Source: Ceriagrion tenellum | Lineage: Eukaryota; Arthropoda; Insecta; Odonata; Coenagrionidae | Direction of reading: 5' to 3' | DNA length: 64,000 nt | Assembly: GCA_963169105.1 (NCBI GenBank) | Contig: OY720638.1 | Location: 8,170,749 to 8,234,748, forward strand | Program-made: the position numbers and the translations under genes | Part shown: positions 21,066 to 30,520 of the stretch, one piece after another | Position numbering within the stretch: position 1 is the stretch's first letter | Layout: the number at the start of each line of letters is the position of its first letter | Notes under the pieces: generated by a model | Database searches by the model: none | Told to the model about the DNA's origin: nothing | The model's input: the letters and a program-made list of their open reading frames with translations, nothing else

Positions 21066-21365
21066 TGTTGAATTCAAAATGCCTTTTGAAGTTGCGCCCC
21101 CGCCATTCCTTTGTTTTGCGTTTCGTCTCCCCGCTGGAGGGCGGTGTGTGGCCCGGCCGCTCGGAGCGGGGTCGCATTGCAGTCAGTAGTCGGTGTGCCA
21201 GCGGCTTTTGAGGTGCGTCGGCTCACCTCGCACGAGTGGTTAATAACTTTGATCATATTGAAAATAATTTGTGTCTGTGTGTACGGAAATAAACTTTTTG
21301 TGCTAGTGGAGAACACCGCAGTCTTTCCTTTTGGTTGCTCTGGCAGATAATGCCAATCGGTAACA
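21066..21365 (+). repeat. putative 3' LTR of the BEL/Pao element (300 bp)
   Basis: Begins TGTTGAATTC and ends CGGTAACA, giving TG...CA termini and exactly 300 bp. It contains an AATAAA polyadenylation signal at 21288-21293 followed by a GTGCTAGTGG stretch. No second copy is in the window, so the borders rest on the termini, the polypurine tract and the switch to LINE sequence directly afterwards. Confidence 0.65.
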
Positions 21366-21789
21366 TGCCGTCAACAACAGCTTTGACACAAAGCATGCCC
21401 AATTAGACTCTGTAGAATCTGTTAAATTTCTCGCAGTAAAACTAACTAATGATCTCTGACGGAGCAAACATATTTGGGAAATAACTGGCCAAGCTAATCG
21501 TATATTGGGATTTGTTAAAAGAGTGCTTGGAAGGTGAGAAGGTGAGACGATGAAGTCAGGGAAATCAGCCACTTCTCCCTAGTTAGACCCCACTTGGAAT
21601 ACGCAACAAACATTTGAGATCCTCATGAGATGCTTAAGAGAGAGGCATAAAAAATAGCGTTAGAAGACGTGCAGAGAAGATCAGCAAGATGCGTGAGAAG
21701 CCATTATAATAGTCTCGTTAGTGTTACTGACCTCTTGCAACAACAGGGATGGGAGTCACTTTCAGACCTTCGATTAAAAATTAAACTAA
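21366..21789 (+). pseudogene. CR1-like LINE, post-RT domain, proximal half
   Basis: Plus-strand relic with motifs in the order expected downstream of a CR1-type reverse transcriptase: SVKFLAVKLTNDL, then ANRILGFVKRVLGR, SLVRPHLEYATN (stop), VQRRSARCVRSHYNS, and LLQQQGWESLSDLRLKIK. There are several internal stops. The left end is the LTR boundary, so LTR-element sequence abuts this LINE in its body. The right end is interrupted by the MITE at 21790, and the LINE resumes at 22567. Confidence 0.85.
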
Positions 21790-22563
21790 GACCCGTATCG
21801 TCAGATCCTCCTTGAAGGCGATCTCCGCCTCCTAACTCTCCTTAAGGAGAGACTTCAGTTCGAGAGACTCTCCTCTCTTCCAATTAGGAGTCGAAGGAGA
21901 CCTTCTAATCGAGGGTTACCATGGGCAATGCTTCTATTAGAAGGTCTCCTCCTAATTGTTTACGAATGGCCGCGGACTGTAAGTACCAGACGACCATCTC
22001 GATGATTTATTGGAATATATTTTATGGAAAACAATTCAAAGTCGAGATATTCTTGTTATGTAATGCTAACTAGTTTGATTTACCTGTAGTACATTATATA
22101 CAACGGTACTTCATAGCCAATGCAATCACAAATACATCATCACCAATGTGCCAGACCAACAAACTAATGTATAATTACCTCGTTCATGTTCCCGTTTCCA
22201 TTGAATTCATCTTGCATCTTCACCCAGTACTTTCCGTTGGACGACAAAGTAACAGAGTTGGTTCTAATCTTCAATTATATTAATATATTTTACAAAAAAG
22301 CATAGCAGCTAAACTTCCTTATTTCAGTGATTTCGCTCCATAATGAAAATTGTTGACTGTTATGTTAGTAACACTGCGTCTTTGTTTGATGAACTGAGCG
22401 GATCTCGGAACGGATTAGTCCGTGAACGACAACAATCACTCCTCGTATTGGGAGGTGAAGGAGACCTCCATGAAGGTCGATCTCTCGATCGTAATATCGC
22501 CCTCCCAATAGGAGGCCGCCTTCGTGAAGGAGAGGTTAGGAGGAGAGACTGACGATACGGCCC
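21790..22563. mobile_element. PIF/Harbinger-type MITE (774 bp)
   Basis: The left end GACCCGTATCGTCAG and the reversed right end GGGCCGTATCGTCAG form inverted termini. Beyond them, CTCC/GGAG-rich subterminal stretches (21805-21960 and 22440-22550) are again inverted with respect to each other. TAA flanks both sides (21787-21789 and 22564-22566), the 3-bp TWA duplication typical of PIF/Harbinger. The interior is non-coding. It splits a CR1-like LINE, so it is younger than that LINE. Confidence 0.85.
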
Positions 22564-22566
22564 TAA

Positions 22567-23020
22567 ATCGTTGGTGCAAATTCAAAACTAATTTATTTTC
22601 TGACGAAGTTGATTACGAACTTTCTTAGGAGCTCCTGCATACTATTTTAAATGAGATCATGAGAATAAAATTAGGGAAATAGGCTGTAGAACAGACAGGT
22701 TTAAAATGTCGTTTTTCCCGCGATCGATAAGAGACTATAATGGCTGCCACTGAGACTTCGAAGAAAGCTAATCGGTAGGAAGTATTGTTGATTAGTTTTT
22801 GCTTCCTAATGCTATATTCTTACTCTTCCAAGTAGTACTAACATCGTGTTACGCATGATTCCAGCATAACACTTGTACCTCGTTTAAGTAGTTGCACAAT
22901 ACATTAATTCAGCAGTTTTTGTAGCAATGGTAGTATACCTATGGTGTATGCATGTCGACAGAAGTTATTTTTACACTATAGGGCATGATGGTGGTAAATT
23001 ACCCCCGCCATACACCCTTG
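22567..23020 (+). pseudogene. CR1-like LINE, distal half and 3' UTR
   Basis: Continuation of 21366-21789 after the MITE: KFKTNLFSDEVDYELS, then LKCRFSRDR, the usual last coding block before the stop in this clade. The 3' UTR from about 22880 (CAATGGTAGTATACCTATGG, TTTACACTATAGGGCAT, CACCCTTGAGGC) matches 25625-25805, showing both belong to one LINE family. Confidence 0.8.
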
Positions 23021-23029
23021 AGGCGAAAT

Positions 23030-23130
23030 TGCGTGAAATTCACAGTGGAAAAATATTCGCCTGGACAGGGATCCGAGCCCAGACCCCTTGATTTCGCGTC
23101 GAAAGCTCTCATTAATTAAATTACCGAGGC
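23030..23130 (-). repeat. tRNA-like SINE fragment, minus strand
   Basis: The minus strand carries a B-box-like GGCTCGGATCC and a decayed A-box side near 23125. The tail TGAATTTCACGCAATTTCGCC leads into the LINE 3' end. It resembles 23345-23455 in its GAAAATCAC/AAATATT tail words. Confidence 0.55.
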
Positions 23131-23344
23131 GTCCTCTTACACAGTGAATGTTTTGGAGGCTTTAAGGAATGAGTTGTTCCCCCAGATATCGTGCATACCA
23201 TTCCATGAAATACCTGAATACGAGCCCACAGCTCTACCATCCCCGAGGTTAATCCTTACTTCAAACACAAGTGATTACTTAGACATATTAAAAGAACTTT
23301 TGAACTGGCCGCGCAGTAACTTCAACGGTGTGAACTGCTAGTGG

Positions 23345-23455
23345 TCACACAAGTGTGTGAAAATCACTCAGGAAAAATATTAATTTGGACTGGGATTCGA
23401 ACCCAAACCCCATGACTTCGCGTCCAGTGCTCTAACCAATGAGGCAACCCGGGCC
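23345..23455 (-). repeat. tRNA-derived SINE, minus strand
   Basis: Reading in reverse: CCCGGGTTGCCTCATTGGTTAG supplies an A-box position, then CGCGAAGTCATGGGG, the B-box GGTTCGAATCC, and an AAATATT-rich tail. Head and tail order fit a tRNA-derived SINE; the stems do not close as in a tRNA gene. Confidence 0.7.
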
Positions 23456-23459
23456 AAAT

Positions 23460-24326
23460 GTCCGATTCTTACTTCCATAAAGCAAGACACACCACACAAA
23501 TCTTGAGTAGGGGTATTTTTCGACTCAAATTGATGTTGCCAGATATTGGGAACCTTTCCTTATTATTAAAAGTTTCCTTGGCCTGATTAATCCTGCTGAT
23601 GAAATCTTACGCAATACTTTCACCTCATGTGATTTTGCTTATAAGGTTCTTGAAGTCCTGTCCTGTTTCAAGTCTTTGCCCATTTAGCATGACTTCGGCA
23701 CCACTTCCCGTCCTCATCATTACAACGATCTTTGTCTTCTTTCTGTTGATGCTCGTACTGTATCTGCTACTGACAACCTTCCACTTTCTCAATGTACTTG
23801 ATAACCATTTTTTACTTTCAGATAAAACCGCTACATCATCTGCAAACCGTAACATATCAATCTGTCTGCCTTAAACTCTTCCACCATTTTCAGTGCAAGT
23901 CCACCATTTTCGCCCTTTCTTTCTCGTGCTTCATCCATAGCTTGCTGGATATAAGCATTGAACAGCGGCGGAGACAGAGAACAGCCTTGCTCCACTCCCT
24001 GTCTTATCTTAGCTTCTCTCTGGTGTGCACCACATCTTATAATAGCTACCTCCTCTGTACAAATGCCATATTAATCTACACTCTCTGTACTTTATTCTTG
24101 CCTCCTTCAGAATCTTAAGTAGCTGCTGCCATTTTACACGATCAAAAGCTTTCTCAAAATCCTTTAAAGCAATAAAGGCGTCCTGGTTTATTCGAGCTCT
24201 CATTTCCATGGTTAATCTTAAAGTCAAAATCGCCCCTCGAGTTCCTCTTCCCTTTCCGAAGCCAAATTGGCCTGCAGTGAACATGTCCTCAATCTTTCCT
24301 TCTATTATTGGCATTATATTTGTCAT
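23460..24326 (-). pseudogene. non-LTR retrotransposon reverse transcriptase (GRGTRGAILTLR type)
   Basis: Minus strand from 24326 downward: FGFGKGRGTRGAILTLRL, then DAFIALKDFEKAFDRVKW (palm motif with the first catalytic aspartate region), a frameshift near 24020 in the CSLSP-like turn, LRFADDVAVLSESKKWLSS (the FADD catalytic motif at about 23830-23850), INRKKTKIVVMMRTGSG, and then SRINQAKETFNNKERF and CVVCLALWK-like blocks to about 23470. The order matches the RT of the LINE type whose C-terminal GRPR domain occurs in copies A-C. The catalytic motif is present, but the frame is broken. SINE and LTR-element relics flank it. Confidence 0.85.
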
Positions 24327-24374
24327 TATTTTTTATATTTTATTTGATCATTATTTTTATTTTATTTTTTTATG

Positions 24375-24880
24375 AATCGAGGAAATAATATTGTGAAGAA
24401 TAGGACTAGATGGGTTTCGCGAGACCTGCCTGTTCGGAATCCATGCTGATCTTGAGTGAACAACATTTGAGTATCTAAATACCCCATAATTTAACTGACG
24501 AATATATGTACCAGTATTTTGAAAGAGTTAGATGTGAGGAAGTCTACAGTTACTAGGATCTTCCTAATCACCGTTCTTAAAGATAGGTGTAACGTTTGCG
24601 ATTTTCCAATCGTTAGGGACACGATGTCCTGCGAGAGATTTTTCATAAAAAATTTTCAAGTACGACACTGTTTATAAAGCAAACTATTCATAAAATCGGT
24701 CAGGAATTTGATAGGGACCGTGTATTTTCTTGAAGTCAATGGATCTTAGGTGACTTTCCATGACGTAACAAGAAGTATTGACAGACTGCTTTGGATGTTT
24801 ACATGGAGTTGGCAGTGTTGCGGTGTTATTATGAGGGTATGTTGTAGAGACGGATTGACAAAAAGGTGTTAAGAGCATTT
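24375..24880 (-). pseudogene. second LINE reverse-transcriptase fragment, CR1/Jockey type
   Basis: Minus strand: HGPYQIPDRFYE, then GHRVPNDWKIANVTPIFKNG at 24575-24635, EDPSNCRL, and after frame changes QHGFRTGRSRETHLVLFF at about 24395-24450. This is the fingers-to-palm part of a CR1/Jockey-like RT and does not overlap the domain of the neighbouring minus-strand RT, from which it differs in sequence type. A T-rich run at 24325-24375 separates the two, consistent with an independent insertion. Confidence 0.75.
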
Positions 24881-24896
24881 GCTTTCTCTAATTTGC

Positions 24897-25616
24897 CGCT
24901 AGCTCTTCATCGACGCCAGCCAAACATCCATCGGTGCTGCCTTACAACAGCATGCGGGAGAGAACTGGCAACCTCTCGACTTCTTTTCAGAGAAGTTTAC
25001 TCCTCAACGGAAGTGGAGCGCTTACGACCGAGAACTCCTTGCGATTTACAAGGCCGTCAAGTACTTCCGTCCTATGGTAGAAGCCCGTGACTTCGCCATC
25101 TTCACGGATCACAAGCCGCTTACTTACGCCTTCGGTCATCGCACGAAAAGCACCGACAGCTGTTCTCCGCGTCAGTGCAACCACCTTGAATTCTTTTCAC
25201 CGTTCCGTTACACCGTTCACCACTAACGTCCGCCACATCTCTGGTCTGGAGAAAACCGTCGCAGATTGCCTTTCTCGGGTCAACTCCATCACTCAAGCTC
25301 CGACACTAGACTTCGTCGCTTTATCCCGTTCACAGGACACCGACGAAGAACTTCATGCACTCCTGGATAACGGCACTAGCCTCCACCTCTCTTGGGTACC
25401 GATTCCAGGAACAGAAGTGAAGAAGACACACTGGTGTGATACCTCTGCGCCAACTCCGCGTCATTGCATGACACTACCTTTTCGTCGAACCATCTTCGAC
25501 CGGGTGCACGCTCACAGTCACCCGGGTATCAACACCACACTCATCACACCAACACCATACTCAAACTCATCTCCAGTCGCTACTTATGGCCTTATATGCG
25601 TAAAGACTGCCGTGTA
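24897..25616 (+). pseudogene. Ty3/Gypsy Pol fragment: RNase H and start of the integrase region
   Basis: Plus strand. Frame 1 from about 24905 shows the end of the RT and the RNase H: ASQTSIGAALQQHAGENWQP, DFFSEKFTPQRKWSAYDREL, LAIYKAVKYFRPMVEARDFA, IFTDHKPLTYAF (the aspartate-bearing RNase H strand). A frame change near 25225 leads to NVRHISGLEKTVADCLSRV, an acidic linker, and a zinc-binding integrase start (RTIFDRVHAHSHPGINTT). The right end meets a CR1-like 3' UTR at about 25620. Both ends are truncated and no LTR is present. Confidence 0.85.
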
Positions 25617-25624
25617 ACAAGTAC

Positions 25625-25805
25625 ACATACACATAGATTAGTAGCAATACACATAAATTTAGTAGTTTCGATAATAATGGTAGCATTCCTATAGTGTAGT
25701 ATATGTTAGTGAAAGCTACTAGTACATAATAGAGCATTTTGGTGATAACTCACCCCCTCCCAAACACCCTCCAGGTAGCTTGTAGGGTAATATGCAGATG
25801 TAGAT
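25625..25805 (+). repeat. CR1-like LINE 3' UTR, isolated copy
   Basis: Parallels 22880-23020: AATGGTAGCATTCCTATAG, AGAGCATTTTGGTGATAAC, CACCCCCTCCCAAACACCCT. It ends GCAGATGTAGATATA, like the GATGTAG-type 3' termini of CR1-like elements. It directly follows the Gypsy relic. Confidence 0.65.
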
Positions 25806-28279
25806 ATAAGCATGTGGCAACTAAATCATATACACCGATCTGGTCCTTGTAAATATGTCAGCCAACTCTAGATGATTTCAATACGATATTGACTATGTTT
25901 TTTAGGGGAAACGAGAAAAACTCAAGTGTTTGGAACTTGAATCATAAATGCCCTTCCAGTTTCCGCTCTATGAGCAGAATCATGTTTTGACATCAACCAA
26001 GCGACTGCATTCTCATAATTCACGGGTGAATGAATTTTATTTCAATAAATAGGTGTGGAAAACGTCATGTTCTAGATGGTAACTTTATTTTTGAGAATGC
26101 TCTGAGATAGACAGAAGTTTGAAATCTCTTTCGTCACTTGCGATGCCTTGAAAACATACGATTTTTATAATAAAATTTATACAAAATTGTACCGTTATCT
26201 TAAAGTTTAATTCAAAATGGCCAAGGTTTCAAGAACTTGAGTCATTATTGAAGATGGAAGAATAAATCTGCGTCACGCCAAACACGAGCAGGAATTAAGA
26301 TTCCAAAAAAACGGTAGTACTTTCCCAGTACCACCTAGCCTGCTCGGAACTAGAATTCGGAGACGGGGTGCCAACAAGAGAAGGAAAGAATCAAGTCCTC
26401 TAAAGGAGAGTGTACGACTGAAGGACACGAATATCACTAACTTTCGTCAGTCTCACTTGGTGGTATTCCATCATTAAAAAATTTAAGATGATGTGAATGC
26501 ACATTGAAACCTGGGTCGTTGTTTTAATAAATCGAGTGGTTTTGTAAAAGTTGACATCTTAAATTTTTTAATGAAGGACACGAGGCTATGAGTCTCAAAT
26601 ACCTCAACTGGTATCACAGATGGAACCAGCTCAGGCATCAGGGAAAAACTTTGTTACGCTACAGTTGGCAAGCGGACACGCACACTTGGAAATGCATGGT
26701 ATCTTTACCCCAAAAAGGTACTCTATGTCATTGTAACATGTTTAAACAAAGTAATCTCTCTTACGACAGAGCAGGTGATTAAATCTGCTCGCCGTACAAT
26801 CAAGGCATACTTAATTCAAGTTGCCACATACAATCTACATCGAGCTCATCAACACTATCCCGTCTTTGATTTAAAGTAAGTTTGACACTTCTATCGGTGC
26901 TCATTTTTGGTGGTGAAAAATTAGGTCTTGCCACCAATTAAAGATAAATTTCTGAATGGAATTTGCTTACATTTTCTTTTGCGTCCTGGTACATATACAG
27001 TGTTTTTTGGTAACACATATGTGCTATTACGATAACCTTTCGTGTGGGGGAGGATATGAATTCATGAACAAAGTGCAAACTTTAACGTCAAATGAGATAA
27101 TACTTCATTAAAACCATTTCAGGGTTGACGAATTATAAAATTAGTTTCTTTAATTTTCATGTTGCAATGATGCACACTGGCACTACCAATATTTATTTTC
27201 TTGACTTTACATATTATATTTTAAGGATGAGATAGAAATTACATATCCTCCATCGTTTAGATGCCAATGCTATCAATTTCTCCTTTCTTTGTTCATCTGA
27301 TTTCTTAGATTGTTGAGAAACGGAAGTCTCACCTCTACGGGAGAAACAGTCGATTTTTGGACATGAGAAATAGCTTTGTTTCAATTCAATGGCAAGTTTT
27401 GTGTTAACAGGCAGGCCAATAAATGCTAATTATTAACAGAGAACATTATATTTTCATTGATAATATTTTATTCTCGATAAGTAAACATTTTTAAGGTCAT
27501 TTTGCTATCTGGATTTTATTACACGTCAATTTTGTGCTCCCATGCGAAGTCTACCGCTCTAGCATTAAACCCAGAAAGAGTACCCGAGGCACAACGGCCG
27601 ATTCCAATTCGCCCTTACGACTCTAAAACCGAATGTCGTCTCCGGCAAACTCGTGGGTTTGTTGCAGGCAATGGTGTAGAGAGTTTGTGCTCCAGAGATT
27701 AGCGAAAGAGAAGTACAAAGACAAATAAATTTACCTATATAATAAAGGAGATACAGGCGGATGACTCAACTTTCTGTGACCTCAAACTTTTAAAGTATGG
27801 GAACTTGACTTTAAAATAGCACAATCGTTGGAGTTGATAAAGCGGAAAAGGATTCAAGTCCTTCACATCACTAGGCACAAAAGGTCACCAAAACAATGGT
27901 AGATGAGCAAATAAATTTTTACTCCGTCGGCAGAATCAGCGCCCGACTGCTAGTGAGAAATCTGTGGTAGTGAAGGTAGAAAAGTGGTTTCGTCTCGTTA
28001 AATAGCGGTATCGCCTCGAGTCTCATCACGAATTGCCGACCTCGGTCTTGTCTCGAGTCCCGGGACAACTTTATGCTCTGGAAACACCGGATCCCGATCA
28101 GCCATCAGAGTGAAGCATTTTTGGGCTTTGAGAAAATACTTCCAACATTCCTAGCATATCATTACATGAACCCAATGACTTCATTACATTACCATCATCT
28201 CATAGCACCATGTAGTCCAGCAACAAATGTGAAATCGATCCTGTTGAAGCTTTTGATGATAAAAATTTTTATTTTCGCC
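25806..28279. other. gene-free stretch of 2.5 kb
   Basis: Apart from the small inverted repeat at 26472-26573, no recognisable coding sequence or element. A weak tRNA-like stretch (CTCGAGTCCC near 28050) was not strong enough to call. Confidence 0.4.
26472..26573. repeat. 102-bp unit with perfect 19-bp inverted ends
   Basis: CATTAAAAAATTTAAGATG at 26472-26490 is the exact reverse complement of 26555-26573; the ends are separated by 64 bp. It could be a very short MITE; no clear target duplication. Confidence 0.8.
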
Positions 28280-29850
28280 ACGTATCACGGGATGATTTGA
28301 AAAAGTATCTATTTCAACCCAGTTCTAAAGCAACTGGGAGTGACAATATTACTCCAGGTTACATTAAGATATCAATACCAATAATTCTGCCGGCTTAATT
28401 AGATATCCTTAATTTTTTAACAAGGTCTATCTTTCCAACAGCATGGAAATCCAGCCTCGTTCGTTCGATAAAAAAGATCAAAATCCATCCATCAGATGTA
28501 ACCCATTATTGGGTTATATCTGACGGATATAACCCAATAATGGGTTATATCCATATAACCCATATATATTTCAATTTTAAGTTTTCAATAAAAACGTTTT
28601 GAAAAAATAGTCCATAATCAATTAATGGAATACCTTGAGCATTAGAATCTTTGTGACCGTTTTCAGTCCATTTTCCGGCAATGTTACAGCACTCAAACTA
28701 CACTGCTTAAAATAACTGATGACATTCGACTGGCCATAATACTAGAATGATAACTATTCTTGTCTTATTTTTACTTTAGCAAGGCTTTTGATCGTGTTCA
28801 TCATGCAAAGCTCCTTAAAATGAAGTCCTTAAATTTATATTGTAGTGCACTTAATTGGTTCATGTCCTACCTTCATAAAAGGAAAAAAGCAGTTAAGGGC
28901 CATGAGGGAAAGTTATCTAAATAAATTATGTCCCCCAAGGCTTGGCTCTTGCTCCAAGTTTATTTTAATTGTATATTCTAGATATACCCAAGAAATTACA
29001 ATAATGCAGGCACATGCTTCATGCAGATGATATACATATCCACCTCCATTGTAAGACGCACAATTTAATACACGCTATCAGCAATGTGAGCATGTACAAT
29101 GTACACGTACTTTTGGCTGAATCGAATAATTTTATCTCTAATTCCGCTAAAATAAAGGCCCTAATCATGGGAAGCTCACACATGTAATGTCGATATTAAT
29201 ACAGCCCCAAAAATAAAAGTTGGTACTCATGAAATCAAATATTTCACTAATGTTCGGAATCTAGGTGTAAGTATTAGCATTGATCGATCATGGTAAGAGA
29301 ATGTCTTGAAAATCTCAAAAAAAATTAACGAAACATTGTATCGGCTGAAATTTAATTAAATTTATTACCAAAAGCTATCAGAAAAATTGGTATGTTCACT
29401 AATATTTCCCCATTTAGACTACTGATTTTGGTTTATAATGATATTACTGCAGAACTTATTGGAAAACAGCAGAGATTATTGAACGCATGTGCAGGATTTA
29501 TACTTATACTATCAAAGAAAGTATGATCATGTTAGTTCTCACCTTCGTGTACTTGGTTGGTTCACAGCCTCTCTCAGGAGAAAATATTTTCTGGGTGTGT
29601 TTTTATTTGGTATGTTCCAAAATAAGCGACCAACCTATTTATTGGATATTTTGATTAAAAGACAACCTACTGAGTTTACAACAAAAATTTGCAGTCAAAA
29701 TCAGGTATGCCATGCTCCTTTCTTCAAGAGTAAGGTGTATAAATACATAAATACGCGGAAGGCGCAAATACACATTGATCTCAAAAAATTAAAAATGGAA
29801 ATTGATAATTAAAAAAAGAAGACTGATTGCCTAAAAAATGTAATCTTTGT
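28280..29850 (+). pseudogene. CR1/Jockey-like LINE, reverse transcriptase to C-terminus, heavily decayed
   Basis: Plus-strand motifs in correct order, separated by stops and shifts: ATGSDNITPGYIKISIP (RT start, about 28330), FPTAWKSSLV, FSKAFDRVHHAKLLKMK (about 28770), NYVPQGLALAPSLF (about 28925), HADDIHIHL in place of the YADD site (about 29010), NLGVSISIDRSW (29260), FPHLDYWF (29410), then a longer open piece at 29489-29812 with YYQRKYDHVSSHLRVLGWF and LRRKYFLGVFLFGM. The same C-terminal layout occurs in the minus-strand LINE at 59876-60562. The first catalytic-box residue is changed (Y to H) and many stops are present, so it is inactive. Confidence 0.85.
28499..28547. repeat. perfect 21-bp hairpin inside the LINE
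   Basis: TAACCCATTATTGGGTTATAT (28499-28519) is followed by a 7-base loop and its exact reverse complement at 28527-28547; TAACCCATATA repeats follow. It sits where RT coding should be, replacing it. Confidence 0.9.
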
Positions 29851-30462
29851 GTTCATTTGTTTGAGAGCCATCATGCTCAAACTAAATTTAAATATTCTTT
29901 AAATATTCTAAACTGGCACTACACTGGAGGAATTCAGCAAGTGCAATACAGAAGATATGGTTCACCAACAGAATCGATAGACAATGCCTGTCAGAATTTG
30001 TATACAATAATCATTGTAATCCATTATGATCTTAGAATGATCCTTATTCAGCTACGTGAATTATTTCTCCTAGAAAGAAAAAAATCACTATCAGCGAAAG
30101 AACACTTGCGAGTACTCAATCTATTGTTGGGAAAATAGATTTAGATATTTAGAACTCATTAGAAGTCCTGGTTTACCTAGTTAAGAAAATATTTTTTCCA
30201 TCAGTATGTAAAGAGACTGTAGAAAGTACTGGTCAAACTGAAGATTTAAACAATTCCAAAAATTGGCTAAAAAAGATCGGAAATTTCCTCCGGCTGTTTA
30301 CGAGAACATCCCAAGTATCCGCAGTTCTTATAAATGCCATTCAGCCGGAAACTTGATTAACGGTGATTTAAAGATTCATTTTGAGGCATAAGGTAGATTT
30401 TTATGGCAGCTATATCTGGTAAAGGACGTAACGACAGCCAAGCCTACAAGAGATATTCAAGC
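29851..30462. other. gene-free stretch, possible LINE 3' remains
   Basis: An open frame at 29827-30138 (103 codons) has no recognisable domain and probably extends the decayed LINE tail by chance. Confidence 0.35.
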
Positions 30463-30520
30463 GAAAAGAGAGAGAGGGAGAGAGTGAGAGAGGGAGAGAG
30501 AGAGAGAGAGAGAGAGAGAA
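30463..30520 (+). repeat. (GA)n microsatellite
   Basis: Imperfect then perfect GA repeat of about 58 bp. Confidence 0.95.

Noticed and set aside
30463..30520. CRISPR-like repetition
   Set aside because: Simple (GA)n microsatellite; no spacers and a eukaryotic context.
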